A stretch of DNA of 64,000 nt from Streptomyces sp. NBC_01551 (GCF_026339935.1 NZ_JAPEPX010000001.1:928501-992500); one strand, 5' to 3'; numbered from the stretch's first letter, positions 9,566-18,859 are shown. Notes: generated from the letters alone by a model not told the origin. Numbers and translations: made by a program.

Positions 9566-11242
9566 ATGGGGGCAGTGGTGGCGGACGACGGATTCGACTT
9601 CAGTCCCGGCGCGCAGATTCCGCTCCAGGGCAGCGGGGGGCAGACGGCGGCGACCAACGCGCTGGCCTCCGCCGCGTACCGGGACGGCGGCAAGGACACC
9701 AAGCTGGCGGCCATCCTCGGCGCCGACAACGAGTACCACAAGTCGACGGTGAAGGCCGGGAAGCTCTCCCTGCTCGAACCCAGCCTCGGCGAGGCCTTCT
9801 GCCGGGCCGTGGAGGCCCGCACGGTCACCCCCGGCCGCAAGCCGCTCATCCAGTCCTTCGGCGCCGACCCGCAGACCGTCGTCGAGCACTGTCTGGCGGC
9901 CTCCCGCATCCGCAAGGTACGGGACCGCAAGCTCCGTCTGATCATGCTGGTGTGCGGCGTGCTCTTCCTGCCCGGACTGCTGCTGTGGCTGGGCCTGTTC
10001 CAGCTCCGCAAGACCCTGGCCTCCGGCAAGGGCAAGCACTCCTCCTGGCTGGGCACCGCGCTGCTCGTCGGCGTCGCCCTGGTCGTGGCCGTGCTGATGT
10101 TCCGGCTGCCGTTCACCGGCTTCCTCGGCCTCTACCTGCGCGGCATGATCATCGCCCCGGCGCTGGGCTGGTTCCTCGCCCGCCGGATCTGCGAGGCCAC
10201 CGTCACCGACCTGCGCTCCCGCTGGGACGGGCTGCTGTCGGGCGGCGGCGTCGCCGCCAAGATCCCGGAGGCGGTGCCCGGCAACCCCGACGAGAAGGCC
10301 CGCGAGGACCTGCGCCACTCCCTCGCCAAGCTCACCGCCGAGGACCGCAGCAACTCCGTCTTCTACGCCGGCCCCAAGGGCATCCTCGGCATGGGCACCC
10401 GCTGGGGCAGCTGGCAGATGGCCGAGGAACTGGCCCCCAAGACCGAGGGCGCCGAGATCCACCCGTTCCGCAGCTGGGACGTCATACGAGCGATCGACAC
10501 CGAGCTGCGCAAGCTGGAGCGCGGCCCCCTGCACACCGGCGGCTTCCCGCCCGCCGCGATCAAGCACTGGATCGTCACGCCGATCGGCGAGGGCGCCACG
10601 GAGGTGGCCCGGCCGTCCGGCGCGGACGTCGACACGTTCATCGTGAAGCCGCACGAGATCACCCGGATCTGCAACGAGCAGCAGTTCAGCGCCGGCGAGC
10701 GGCACTACCTGGGCATCCAGTACCCGCTCTGGGACGGCCAGTTGGTCATCACCATGCTGGTGACGGTCACCGTGCTCTACAAGACCCTGCGCGTGGACGT
10801 CACCGCGCACGCGCTCGGCCCGGTGCACGGGCTGTTCACCACGAAGTCCAAGGCGCCGACGGTCGAGGTCCCGAAGTCCATCCGCTTCTGGGAGACCGTC
10901 GAGCGCCCGCTGCCGCTGGTCGACACCATGGAGGTGGTACGGCTGGCCGCGCGCGCCCCGCTGACCTGGTACCCGCCGCTCCTGGAGTTCCTCGGCGGCA
11001 AGCTGGTCCTGCCGGAGCCGTTCGGACTGCGGCACGTGTGGGCCGGCTCGATGTGGCGCCACCGCTTCATGGCGGACGACGCCCTGCGCACGGTCGCCCC
11101 GGTGCTGCGGGCGGTGCACGCGGCCGCGTTCCGGGTGCTCGAGGAGAACGGCTGCGACACCGACCGCTTCACCAACCGCTCCTCGATCATGAGCGGCCTC
11201 ATCCAGGAGCCCTCGCCCCGCAAGGCGGACGTGTACGAGTAA
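9566..11242 (+). CDS. Conserved membrane protein of unknown function
   Basis: About 558 residues from ATG 9566; GTG at 9575 or 9578 is nearly as likely because a GGGGG stretch lies just before them. The N-terminal ~110 residues are soluble (DDGFDFSPGAQIPLQ). Two or three membrane helices follow (LIMLVCGVLFLPGLLLWLGL, LLVGVALVVAVLMF, GMIIAPALGWFLA). A large cytoplasmic domain contains VFYAGPKGILGMGTRWGSW, and another hydrophobic stretch is WDGQLVITMLVTVTVLY. I recognise no enzyme motif. It looks like a conserved streptomycete protein; the start is uncertain. Confidence 0.8.
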   Translation: MGAVVADDGFDFSPGAQIPLQGSGGQTAATNALASAAYRDGGKDTKLAAILGADNEYHKSTVKAGKLSLLEPSLGEAFCRAVEARTVTPGRKPLIQSFGADPQTVVEHCLAASRIRKVRDRKLRLIMLVCGVLFLPGLLLWLGLFQLRKTLASGKGKHSSWLGTALLVGVALVVAVLMFRLPFTGFLGLYLRGMIIAPALGWFLARRICEATVTDLRSRWDGLLSGGGVAAKIPEAVPGNPDEKAREDLRHSLAKLTAEDRSNSVFYAGPKGILGMGTRWGSWQMAEELAPKTEGAEIHPFRSWDVIRAIDTELRKLERGPLHTGGFPPAAIKHWIVTPIGEGATEVARPSGADVDTFIVKPHEITRICNEQQFSAGERHYLGIQYPLWDGQLVITMLVTVTVLYKTLRVDVTAHALGPVHGLFTTKSKAPTVEVPKSIRFWETVERPLPLVDTMEVVRLAARAPLTWYPPLLEFLGGKLVLPEPFGLRHVWAGSMWRHRFMADDALRTVAPVLRAVHAAAFRVLEENGCDTDRFTNRSSIMSGLIQEPSPRKADVYE

Positions 11243-11270
11243 CCCGTACACGTCGACGGGCGTACGGGTC

Positions 11271-11819
11271 CTAGTCGACGGGCCATGCGTCGGCCAGCAT
11301 CTGGCGGGTGTCCGCGAGGAGTTGCGGGAGCACCTTGGTGTGGCCGACGACCGGCATGAAGTTCGTGTCCCCGCCCCAGCGGGGCACGATGTGCTGGTGC
11401 AGGTGCGCGGCGATGCCGGCCCCGGCGGCCGCGCCCTGGTTCATGCCGATGTTGAAACCGTGCGCCCCGGACGCCTTGCGCAGCGCGACCATGGCCCGCT
11501 TGGTGAGGTCCGCCAGCTCGGCCGTCTCCGGCCCGTCCAGCTCGGTGTAGTCGGCTACGTGCCGGTAGGGGACGACCATCAGGTGCCCGCCGTTGTACGG
11601 GTACAGGTTCAGCACCGCGTAGACGTGCCGGCCCCGGGCCACGACCAGGCCGTCCTCGTCGGACATGTCCGGAATCCCGCAGAAGGGACAGCCGTCGCCG
11701 GCCTCCGGGCCGGTCGGCTTGTTCTCCCCCTGGATGTAGGCCATCCGGTGGGGCGTCCACAGACGCTGGAACGCGTCCTGCGTGCCCACACCGATCTGCT
11801 GCTCCGGCTCAGTCGTCAT
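11271..11819 (-). CDS. HIT-family nucleotide hydrolase / Ap4A phosphorylase-like protein
   Basis: 182 residues from MTTEPEQQIGVG. The histidine-triad motif is AHLHQHIVPRW near residue 145. A zinc-type CPFCGIPDM lies near 45. The arrangement resembles mycobacterial Rv2613c, an Ap4A phosphorylase, which also lies between thrS and pgsA. In this window the EF-G-like gene, a membrane gene and a K+ channel have been inserted into that order. An upstream in-frame extension (to 11900) is not supported by a ribosome-binding site. Confidence 0.9.
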   Translation of the reverse strand: MTTEPEQQIGVGTQDAFQRLWTPHRMAYIQGENKPTGPEAGDGCPFCGIPDMSDEDGLVVARGRHVYAVLNLYPYNGGHLMVVPYRHVADYTELDGPETAELADLTKRAMVALRKASGAHGFNIGMNQGAAAGAGIAAHLHQHIVPRWGGDTNFMPVVGHTKVLPQLLADTRQMLADAWPVD

Positions 11820-11898
11820 GGGATGCAGCATATGACCTTGCCCCCGCTCGGCGTGTCGCCGGGGCGAAGACCGGCACTGCGGCCGCGATGCTGGGCGC

Positions 11899-12597
11899 AT
11901 GCGCGAACAAGCCGAGAGCCGGGACGCAGTCTGGGAGCGCCGTACCGAGCTGCCCCTGTTCTATGCCTCGCTGGTCTTCCTCGCCGGGTACGCGGTCCGC
12001 GTCCTGGTCAACGAGGCCCACGCCCTCTGGCGCGACATCGCGACCGCCCTGGTCCTGGCGACCTGGCTCTGCTTCATCGTGGACTTCCTGGTGCGGCTCG
12101 TCCTCAGCCGCCAGCGGCCGCGGCGCTTCATCCGCGTGCACTGGCTGGACGCCCTGGTCGTCCTGCTGCCGACGCTGCGGCCGCTGCGCATGGTCAAGGT
12201 CCACGACGCCATCCAGGCCAAGCACCACGACCAGCCGCGCCGCGGCCTCTACCCGCGCGTGATCACGTACGCCGGTCTCTCGTCGGTGCTGCTGGGCTTC
12301 TCAGGCTCGCTCGGCATGTACCACGTCGAGCACACGGACCCGCACTCCCCGATCCGGACGTTCTGGGACGCGGTGTGGTGCGTGTGCCAGACGCTGACGA
12401 CGGTCGGCTACGGCGACGTGGCCCCGGTGACCGCGGAGGGACGGCTGATCGCGGTCGGGCTGATGACCTTCGGCCTGGGCCTGCTGGGCGCCGTGACGGG
12501 TTCCTTCTCGTCCTGGCTGATCCAGGTCTTCCGCCGGGAAGGCGAAGAAGAGGGGCCCCCGGGGAACGGAAGTTCCCCGGGGGCCCCTCGGGACTGA
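11899..12597 (+). CDS. Potassium channel family protein
   Basis: 232 residues, six-helix plan. S1 lies at about 20-40, S2 at 48-70, S3 at 82-96 (WLDALVVLLPTL), and a short S4-like RPLRMVK follows with few charges. S5 is at about 118-140. The pore helix and filter read WCVCQTLTTVGYGDVAP near 160, with S6 after it. The TVGYGD filter predicts K+ selectivity. The weak S4 argues against strong voltage sensing. The final 15 residues (EGPPGNGSSPGAPRD) are encoded by a terminator hairpin. Divergent from the HIT gene, convergent with thrS. Confidence 0.92.
   Translation: MREQAESRDAVWERRTELPLFYASLVFLAGYAVRVLVNEAHALWRDIATALVLATWLCFIVDFLVRLVLSRQRPRRFIRVHWLDALVVLLPTLRPLRMVKVHDAIQAKHHDQPRRGLYPRVITYAGLSSVLLGFSGSLGMYHVEHTDPHSPIRTFWDAVWCVCQTLTTVGYGDVAPVTAEGRLIAVGLMTFGLGLLGAVTGSFSSWLIQVFRREGEEEGPPGNGSSPGAPRD
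12550..12589. terminator. 18-bp perfect hairpin, bidirectional terminator inside coding sequence
   Basis: Arms 12550-12567 and 12572-12589 are perfectly complementary and close a GGAA loop. The hairpin ends 8 bp before the end of the K+ channel gene and 18 bp past the thrS stop on the other strand, so it can terminate both converging transcripts. Confidence 0.85.
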
Positions 12598-12607
12598 GCT
12601 GCGCCGG

Positions 12608-14584
12608 TCAGACCTGGACGCGGTCCGCGACGACCTTGGCCAGCTTGGCCAGGGCCTCGTCCTTGGCGATGCCGTTCTCCTGCGAACCGTCGCGGTAGCG
12701 GAAGGAGACGGTGCCGGCGGCCATGTCCTCGTCACCGACGATGATCATGAACGGGACCTTGAGCTTCTGGTGGTTGCGGATCTTCTTCTGCATCCGGTCG
12801 GAGGAGGCGTCCACCTCGACCCGCAGGCCCTGCTTCTTCGCCGCCGCGGCGAACTCCTGCAGGTACTCGACGTGCCCGTCGCCGATCGGGATGCCGACCG
12901 CCTGGACCGGGGCCAGCCACGGCGGCATGGCGCCCGCGTAGTGCTCCAGCAGCACGGCGAAGAACCGCTCGATGGAGCCGAACAGGGCGCGGTGGATCAT
13001 CACCGGCCGCTGGCGGGAGCCGTCGGGCGCGGTGTACTCCAGGTTGAAGCGCTCCGGCAGGTTGAAGTCCAGCTGCACGGTCGACATCTGCCAGGTACGG
13101 CCGATGGCGTCCTTGCACTGCACCGAGATCTTCGGGCCGTAGAAGGCGGCGCCGCCCGGGTCCGGGACCAGCGGGAGGCCCTGCTTCTCGGCGACCTGCG
13201 CGAGGACGGCGGTCGCCTCCTCCCACGCCTCGTCCGAGCCGACGAACTTCTCCGGGTCCTTGGTGGACAGCTCCAGGTAGAAGTCGGTCAGGCCGTAGTC
13301 GCGCAGCAGGTTGAGCACGAAGGTGAGGGTCGTGTCGAGCTCCTCGGCCATCTGCTCGCGGGTGCAGTAGATGTGCGCGTCGTCCTGGGTGAAGCCGCGG
13401 GCGCGGGTCAGGCCGTGGACGACACCCGACTTCTCGTACCGGTACACGGTGCCGAACTCGAAGAGGCGCAGCGGCAGTTCGCGGTAGGAGCGGCCGCGCG
13501 CGTCGAAGATCAGGTTGTGCATCGGGCAGTTCATGGGCTTGAGGTAGTAGTCGGTACCACCGTCGAGCTGCATGGGGGGGTACATGCCCTCCGCGTACCA
13601 GTCCAGGTGGCCGCTCTTCTCGAAGAGGGCGCCCTTGGTGGCGTGCGGGGAGTAGACGAACTCGTAGCCCTCCTCCTCGTGCCGCTTGCGCGAGTAGTCC
13701 TCCATGACCCGGCGGATGATGCCGCCGCGCGGGTGGAAGACGGCGAGGCCGGAGCCGATCTCGTCCGGGATGGAGAAGAGGTCGAGCTCGTTGCCGAGCT
13801 TGCGGTGGTCGCGCTTCTCGGCCTCGGCGAGGAAGTCGAGGTGGGCCTTCAGCTCCTCCTTCGACGGCCACGCGGTGCCGTAGATGCGCTGGAGCATCGG
13901 GTTCTTCTCGCTGCCGCGCCAGTAGGCGGCCGCGTTGCGCATCAGCTTGAACGCCGGGATGTTGCGGGTGGTGGGCAGGTGGGGACCGCGGCAGAGGTCC
14001 TTCCAGCACAGGTCGCCGGTCTTGGCGTCGAGGTTGTCGTAGATGGTCAGCTCGCCGCCGCCCACCTCGACGTTCGCGCCGTCGTCGGTCGACGCGGAGC
14101 CCTTGATGCCGATGAGCTCCAGCTTGTACGGCTCGTCGGCGAGCTCCTCGCGGGCCGCCTCGTCGGTGACCACGCGGCGGGAGAACCGCTGCCCGCGCTT
14201 CTGGATCTCCTGCATCTTCTTCTCGATGGCCTTCAGGTCCTCCGGAGTGAAGGGCCGGGCCACGTCGAAGTCGTAGTAGAAGCCGTTCTGGACCGGCGGG
14301 CCGATGCCGAGCTTGGCCTCGGGGAACAGCTCCTGCACGGCCTGCGCCATGACGTGCGCGGTCGAGTGGCGCAGGATGTTCAGGCCGTCCTCGGAGGAGA
14401 TCTCCACCGGCTCGACGCTCTCGCCGTCCTTCACCTCGTACGCGAGGTCCTTGAGCTCGCCCGCGACGCGCGCGGCGACGACGGTGCGCTCGCCGGCGAA
14501 GAGCTCGGCCGCCGTAGTGCCCGTGGCCACCACGCGCTCGTCCCGCTCGGAATCGCGTTGGATGATCACACGGACGTCTGACAC
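12608..14584 (-). CDS. thrS: Threonine--tRNA ligase
   Basis: Class II aminoacyl-tRNA synthetase, 658 residues. The N-terminal TGS domain (to about 65) is followed by the editing domain with [11 protein letters not shown] near 92, and then the catalytic core. The core has RGPHLP, motif 2 ([20 protein letters not shown]) and motif 3 ([16 protein letters not shown]), and the C-terminal anticodon-binding domain ends VADRVQV. The start [15 protein letters not shown] has a weak GGAGAG site. I see no T-box leader in the 140 bp upstream. Confidence 0.98.
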   Translation of the reverse strand: MSDVRVIIQRDSERDERVVATGTTAAELFAGERTVVAARVAGELKDLAYEVKDGESVEPVEISSEDGLNILRHSTAHVMAQAVQELFPEAKLGIGPPVQNGFYYDFDVARPFTPEDLKAIEKKMQEIQKRGQRFSRRVVTDEAAREELADEPYKLELIGIKGSASTDDGANVEVGGGELTIYDNLDAKTGDLCWKDLCRGPHLPTTRNIPAFKLMRNAAAYWRGSEKNPMLQRIYGTAWPSKEELKAHLDFLAEAEKRDHRKLGNELDLFSIPDEIGSGLAVFHPRGGIIRRVMEDYSRKRHEEEGYEFVYSPHATKGALFEKSGHLDWYAEGMYPPMQLDGGTDYYLKPMNCPMHNLIFDARGRSYRELPLRLFEFGTVYRYEKSGVVHGLTRARGFTQDDAHIYCTREQMAEELDTTLTFVLNLLRDYGLTDFYLELSTKDPEKFVGSDEAWEEATAVLAQVAEKQGLPLVPDPGGAAFYGPKISVQCKDAIGRTWQMSTVQLDFNLPERFNLEYTAPDGSRQRPVMIHRALFGSIERFFAVLLEHYAGAMPPWLAPVQAVGIPIGDGHVEYLQEFAAAAKKQGLRVEVDASSDRMQKKIRNHQKLKVPFMIIVGDEDMAAGTVSFRYRDGSQENGIAKDEALAKLAKVVADRVQV

Positions 14585-14726
14585 CGGTCTCTCCTGACTC
14601 AGGGGATGCGCCAGCGAACGCTGCGCGCCTGAATCGTACCGAGCCGAGTGGCTCCCCCGCGAAACGGTTACGGGTGCCCGCGTTCGTTACGGTGGACCCG
14701 CCCCCTCCCGCGAAGGAATCCCGCGT

Positions 14727-15209
14727 ATGCGCAGCCCGCTCGCCGTCCGGCCGCTGGACCTGACCGACGACGCCACGGCCGCCGCCGTCCACCGGATCGG
14801 CCGGGCCGCGTACGCGGTGGAGGCGGAGCTGATCGGCTTCGACGGGATCCCGGCGCTACGGGAGAGCCTCGCGCAGATGCGGGAGCGACCGCTGCGGTGG
14901 CTCGGCGCGGTGACCGGGGCGGGGGAGATCGCCGGGTTCCTCGCCTGGGAGGAGGAGCCCGAGGGGGCCGTCTGCCTGGACCGGCTGTGCGTGGACCCGG
15001 CCTGGTTCCGCCGGGGCCTCGCCTCCCTGCTGCTGGAGCACGTCCTGACGGAGGTCTTCCCGGACCGGCCCGTGGAGGTCACCACCGGAGCGGCCAACTC
15101 CCCCGCCGTGGCCCTCTACGAACGCCTCGGCTTCGTCCGCGGGGCGGACTTCTCGCCGGTCCCCGGCCTGCGCATGGCCTCCTTCGCCCGGGCGGCGACC
15201 GGGTCGTAG
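14727..15209 (+). CDS. GNAT family N-acetyltransferase
   Basis: 160 residues. The acetyl-CoA-binding segment is LCVDPAWFRRGLASLLLEHVL (around 85-105), and NSPAVALYERLGFVRG near 130 is the typical GNAT motif B. Substrate unknown. Divergent from thrS, with AAGGAA about 9 bases upstream of the ATG. Followed 67 bp later by the DUF4232 gene, perhaps co-transcribed. Confidence 0.9.
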   Translation: MRSPLAVRPLDLTDDATAAAVHRIGRAAYAVEAELIGFDGIPALRESLAQMRERPLRWLGAVTGAGEIAGFLAWEEEPEGAVCLDRLCVDPAWFRRGLASLLLEHVLTEVFPDRPVEVTTGAANSPAVALYERLGFVRGADFSPVPGLRMASFARAATGS

Positions 15210-15276
15210 CGCCGCCCGGCGGGGCCCGTGGGATCGTGGGAGAGGGGATCCCTGCCGGTGGTGAGAGGAGACCCCC

Positions 15277-15792
15277 ATGAGAGCCGCGAGGAAGGCCGCT
15301 CTGGCGATGACCTCGACGGGCGTACTGCTGGCCGCAGTGCCCGCCGGCGCGTTCGCGGCGTCCGCGACAGCGGCGGCCGCCCCGGCGGCGGCGTGCAAGG
15401 GCTCCCAGCTCACGGCGGGCGGCGCGCAGTACACGCCCTCCGGTCAGGTGCGGTTCACGGTGGTCAACAAGGGCGCGCCGTGCGAGCTGCGGGGCTTCCC
15501 AACGGTGGCCGTCGCGGGCCAGGGCTCCCCGGACAAGAACAAGCCGCTGGGCGTCAGCCCCCAGGGCCAGGCCCCTTCGGTCCGGCTGCCCTCGGGGGGC
15601 AAGGCGGTGACGGTGCTCTCCTTCACCCCGGTCCTCGGTGAGGCGGACGGCTACTGCGCCTCGGGCACCGACCCGACCGTGGCCCCGTCCCTCGTGGTGG
15701 GCGTCGCCGGCACCCGCTTCCAGGTGGGCTCGTCCGACGGCGGCGAGTTCGCCCTGTGCGGCGACTCGGTCCGCGCGACCGCCTTCCGCTGA
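15277..15792 (+). CDS. Exported DUF4232 domain protein
   Basis: 171 residues. A Sec signal peptide is clear (RKAALAMTSTGVLLAAVPAG, then AFAASA as the likely cleavage region near residue 28). The mature part has the DUF4232 pattern: an early cysteine (ACKGSQLTAG), VVNKGAPCELRGFPTVAV, and a C-terminal FALCGDSVRATAFR. Four cysteines probably form disulfides. DUF4232 proteins are common small exported proteins of streptomycetes with no established role. Good GAGAGGAG ribosome-binding site. Confidence 0.9.
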   Translation: MRAARKAALAMTSTGVLLAAVPAGAFAASATAAAAPAAACKGSQLTAGGAQYTPSGQVRFTVVNKGAPCELRGFPTVAVAGQGSPDKNKPLGVSPQGQAPSVRLPSGGKAVTVLSFTPVLGEADGYCASGTDPTVAPSLVVGVAGTRFQVGSSDGGEFALCGDSVRATAFR

Positions 15793-15849
15793 CCACCGCC
15801 CTCCCCGTCGGCGGCCGCGCCCCCCGCGCCCGCTGCGTCACGGGTCGGC

Positions 15850-17055
15850 TCAGTCGTCCGACGGCAGGACGTCCTCCGGGTCGAAGGACGCGTCCAGGGA
15901 CTTCATCAGGCGGTCGCGTTCGACCTCGTCCAGCGGGACCGGGGCCACGTCCGCCGCGTCGGTGAGCCGGCGGAAGCCGCCCCGGCGCTGGAGGCGGCCG
16001 CTGACCCGGACCGGGAGGCCGACGAGGTGGGCGTGGCCCGCGATCCGGTACGCCTCCTCGTCGAGCGCGGCCCGAACGTACGGGACTTCCGCGCCCGCGA
16101 GCACGCGGAGGCGGACGGTCCCCCCTCCCCCGGCCGCCTTGCGCCGCATCCGCACCACGGCCCCCGCGATCCGGACGGGGACGGCGGGTTCGGCCCGGGT
16201 GTAGCGGAGCGCGGCCTCCCGCAGCACCGGCAGGTCGCCCGGGGAGAACTCCACCGGTTCCGGCCGCGCCGCGCATCCCGCCGGGACCCCGGCCGCCGGC
16301 GCCCACGCCAGCGCGATCCGGGCCCCCTCCGATCCCCGCACCAGCGCGATCAGCGCGTCCGCCAGCTCTCGGCTGACGCCCGCCGCCACCGCCGCGTCGA
16401 AGGCCTCCATGCCGCCGGTGGCCCGCTGGTAGTCCACCGCCTCCCGCGCCGCGTGCAGCGCGTGGTGCAGCCGTGTCACGGTGCCCCGGCCCCCGTCCAC
16501 CGGGACGTACGCCGTCAGTCGCCGACCGCCCGGCGCCGGGCCCACCAGCACCCCGTCCAGCGCCCGTTCGGCCTGCGCCCGGTGCCGCGCCCCGTAGTAC
16601 CCGGCGCGCGCCCGGTCCGCCAGGGCCCCGGCCAGCAGCAGGTGCCGCGCCGCCGAGCGCAGCTGTTCCTGCACCGTCCAGTCTGCCTCGGCCCGGAACC
16701 CGTGCGAGCCCTCCGGTATCTCCCGCTCCCACCGGATCTCGTCGCTCGGCACGCTCAGCCCGTACAGCACCTCCCGCGCCGAGGGCAGGGCGCTGCGCGC
16801 GAGGGCGCCGAGCGCCTCCTCCAGCAGGTCCGCGCAGTCGGGGAAGGCCCGGGTCTCGGGGACGAGCAGGCTGGTGCCTGCGTAGCCGGGCGGGGTCCAG
16901 CGCCCGTACCGTCCTGCGGCCCCGCCGCGCCGCAGCCAGCCGTGCCGGTGCAGCAGAGCCCCCAGCACCGCCGGGTCGACGTGGGCCGGATCCGGGGCTC
17001 CCGGGCTGAACTCCGGGGACGACAGCGGCTCCAGGTGCGGTGAGTGCCAGTTCAT
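15850..17055 (-). CDS. Conserved actinobacterial protein, partner of the DUF4365 gene
   Basis: 401 residues, function unknown. The N-terminal half is helical and Arg/Ala rich (YYGARHRAQAERALDGVLVG). The last ~110 residues look like a small beta-barrel (AVPVRIAGAVVRMRRKA, then LVGLPVRVSGRLQRRGGFRR), a pattern that would fit an OB-like nucleic-acid-binding fold; that is inference. No membrane segment or signal peptide. Its ATG overlaps the stop of the upstream DUF4365 gene (TGATG), so the two are made together. Confidence 0.85.
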   Translation of the reverse strand: MNWHSPHLEPLSSPEFSPGAPDPAHVDPAVLGALLHRHGWLRRGGAAGRYGRWTPPGYAGTSLLVPETRAFPDCADLLEEALGALARSALPSAREVLYGLSVPSDEIRWEREIPEGSHGFRAEADWTVQEQLRSAARHLLLAGALADRARAGYYGARHRAQAERALDGVLVGPAPGGRRLTAYVPVDGGRGTVTRLHHALHAAREAVDYQRATGGMEAFDAAVAAGVSRELADALIALVRGSEGARIALAWAPAAGVPAGCAARPEPVEFSPGDLPVLREAALRYTRAEPAVPVRIAGAVVRMRRKAAGGGGTVRLRVLAGAEVPYVRAALDEEAYRIAGHAHLVGLPVRVSGRLQRRGGFRRLTDAADVAPVPLDEVERDRLMKSLDASFDPEDVLPSDD

Positions 17056-17645
17056 CAGGGTGTCCCTCCCGACCCGACCCGGGTCATGATCTCGCACAGC
17101 GCCCGGTCGTCGAAGATCCGCGAGGTCGGGATCCGTACGGTGGTCCGGCGCCGGCCGGTCACGGGGTGTCCGGCGAGGTTGGTCCAGTAGCAGCAGTGGC
17201 GCAGGTCGAGCCGGTCGTGCCCGGCGGACAGCCACTGGTCGCGCTCCCTGGGCACGAGCATCACGACCAGGATCTTGTGCACGGCGACCGGCGTGCGGGC
17301 GAGCTTCACCAGGTGCTCGTTGTCGAGGGTGAAGGCGAAGGTGGGCCCGGCCGGTCTGGGCGGGACCTGGTAGGTCGCCTTCAGCTGCACCTTGACGGTG
17401 ACCTCGTCGTCGACGACGTGCTCGGGCGCGCCGTGGCTGACGTGCCAGTCGATGCCGTTGTCCGGAAAGGGCTGGGACAGCGAACAGCCTGCCGCGGCGG
17501 CGACGGCGTGCAGATAGCCCACCTGGAGGGTCTCCATGCAGGCGGTGGTGGCGAGTGTGCCGCGCAGCGGTCCGGTCCGCGCGTCACCCCGCGGATCGAT
17601 GTGCAACGCCGGTACCCCGCCCGGTTCGGGCTGTGCGAGCGCCAT
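17055..17645 (-). CDS. DUF4365 domain protein, nuclease-like
   Basis: 196 residues from MALAQPEPGGVPAL. The DUF4365 region begins METLQVGYLHAVAAAAGC and contains NGIDWHVSH followed about 20 residues later by VTVKVQLKATYQV. The Asp plus Q-x-K spacing resembles the D-(E/Q)xK core of PD-(D/E)XK nucleases. That family assignment is inference from motif layout. C-terminal WTNLAGHP is also conserved-looking. Translationally coupled to the 401-residue gene. A divergent DEDDh exonuclease starts about 215 bp away. Confidence 0.83.
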   Translation of the reverse strand: MALAQPEPGGVPALHIDPRGDARTGPLRGTLATTACMETLQVGYLHAVAAAAGCSLSQPFPDNGIDWHVSHGAPEHVVDDEVTVKVQLKATYQVPPRPAGPTFAFTLDNEHLVKLARTPVAVHKILVVMLVPRERDQWLSAGHDRLDLRHCCYWTNLAGHPVTGRRRTTVRIPTSRIFDDRALCEIMTRVGSGGTP

Positions 17646-17861
17646 GGCCGGCTCCCCATGCCTTCCGGGCTCTGCCGAATGAGGGTGGAGTGGTGGGCGG
17701 GGTGACGGCCGATCATGTGTGCGGTCCCCCAAGGAAGTTGTCTCCGCACCCGGCTGCCCGCAAACGGCGTACGGCGCAAACAGGCCGGGTATCACGGATT
17801 CGGGCAAGGGTGGCGTGTCACGGGTGCGCCCCATCTGCCGATCGGGGACGAGGAGTTCGCC

Positions 17862-18587
17862 ATGACGCGCTGGTACGAGGGCCCGCTGGCCGCATTCGAC
17901 ACGGAGACCACCGGGGTGGACGTGGAGCAGGACCGGATCGTGTCCGCCGCGCTCATCGTGCAGGAGTGTGCGGGCGGCCGGGTCCGCTCCACCCGGTGGC
18001 TGGTCAATCCCGGCATCCCGGTTCCCCCGGGGGCCACGGAAGTGCACGGTCTGACCGACGAGCACCTCCAGCTGCACGGGCGCTGGCCCGCGCCGGTGGT
18101 GGAGGAGATAGCCCGCGCGCTCGGTGAGCAGCAGGTGGCGGGCCGTCCGGTGGTGGTGATGAACGCGCCGTTCGACCTGACGCTGCTGGACCGGGAGTTG
18201 CGTCGGCACCGGGCGTCGTCGCTGGCCCGGTACCTGGACAACCGGCCGCTGACGGTGCTGGATCCGCGGGTGCTGGACAAGCACCTGGACCGCTACCGCA
18301 AGGGGCGGCGGACGCTGACGGATCTGTGCGCGCACTACGGGATAGAGCTGGAGGGCGCGCACGACGCCGCGGTGGACGCACTGGCCTCGCTGGAGCTGGT
18401 GCGGGCGGTCGGGCGGCGGTTCGCGGCGCGGCTGGAACGGCTGACGCCGGGCGAACTGCACACGCTCCAGGCGGTGTGGCACGCGGCGCAGGCGCGCGGC
18501 CTGCAGGCGTGGTTCGCGCGCCAGGGGACGCCGGAGGCGGTGGATCCGCACTGGCCGCTGCGGCCGGAACTGCCGGCGGCGGCGTAG
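17862..18587 (+). CDS. 3'-5' exonuclease, DEDDh (DnaQ-like)
   Basis: 241 residues. The four acidic residues and the histidine of DEDDh nucleases are visible: FDTETTG (Exo I, residue ~13), VMNAPFDLTLLDREL (Exo II, ~105) and GAHDAAVDALASL (Exo III, ~167). No helicase or polymerase domain is attached, so it is a stand-alone exonuclease of the DNA polymerase III epsilon type. The start is set by GACGAGGAG upstream of ATG 17862. Earlier in-frame starts lack a site. Confidence 0.92.
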   Translation: MTRWYEGPLAAFDTETTGVDVEQDRIVSAALIVQECAGGRVRSTRWLVNPGIPVPPGATEVHGLTDEHLQLHGRWPAPVVEEIARALGEQQVAGRPVVVMNAPFDLTLLDRELRRHRASSLARYLDNRPLTVLDPRVLDKHLDRYRKGRRTLTDLCAHYGIELEGAHDAAVDALASLELVRAVGRRFAARLERLTPGELHTLQAVWHAAQARGLQAWFARQGTPEAVDPHWPLRPELPAAA

Positions 18588-18621
18588 CGGCGGAGGCGGC
18601 GACCGGGCCCGGGAATGCGGA

Positions 18622-18651
18622 AGGCCGGTCCGTCATCAGACGGACCGGCCT
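18622..18651. terminator. Hairpin between exonuclease gene and tRNA-Val
   Basis: A perfect 13-bp stem (18622-18634 with 18639-18651) closes an ATCA loop. It lies between the convergent exonuclease and tRNA-Val genes and can serve both. Confidence 0.8.
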
Positions 18652-18658
18652 GTCCCGG

Positions 18659-18730
18659 TGGGCGATACTGGGATCGAACCAGTGACCCCTTCGGTGTGAA
18701 CGAAGTGCTCTCCCGCTGAGCTAATCGCCC
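18659..18730 (-). tRNA. tRNA-Val (anticodon CAC), copy 1
   Basis: 72 nt cloverleaf on the minus strand. Acceptor GGGCGAT/ATCGCCC, anticodon stem CTTCG/CGAAG with loop TTCACAC (anticodon CAC), T-arm ACTGG TTCGATC CCAGT, discriminator A. No CCA is encoded. It differs from copy 2 at one D-loop base and one T-loop base. Confidence 0.97.
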
Positions 18731-18859
18731 GGGAACGGGTTGAACAATACAAGAGCCTGCGGGTCGGTTCAAACCGCTTCCGTCGCGGCGGGTACTCAGC
18801 ACACGGATGAGTACGCACACCCATGTGCCGGGGGCGTGACGGGCACCACACTCCGAACC

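Noticed and set aside
14585..14726. T-box leader for thrS
   Set aside because: No T-box sequence or antiterminator pairing is visible in the 140 bp upstream.
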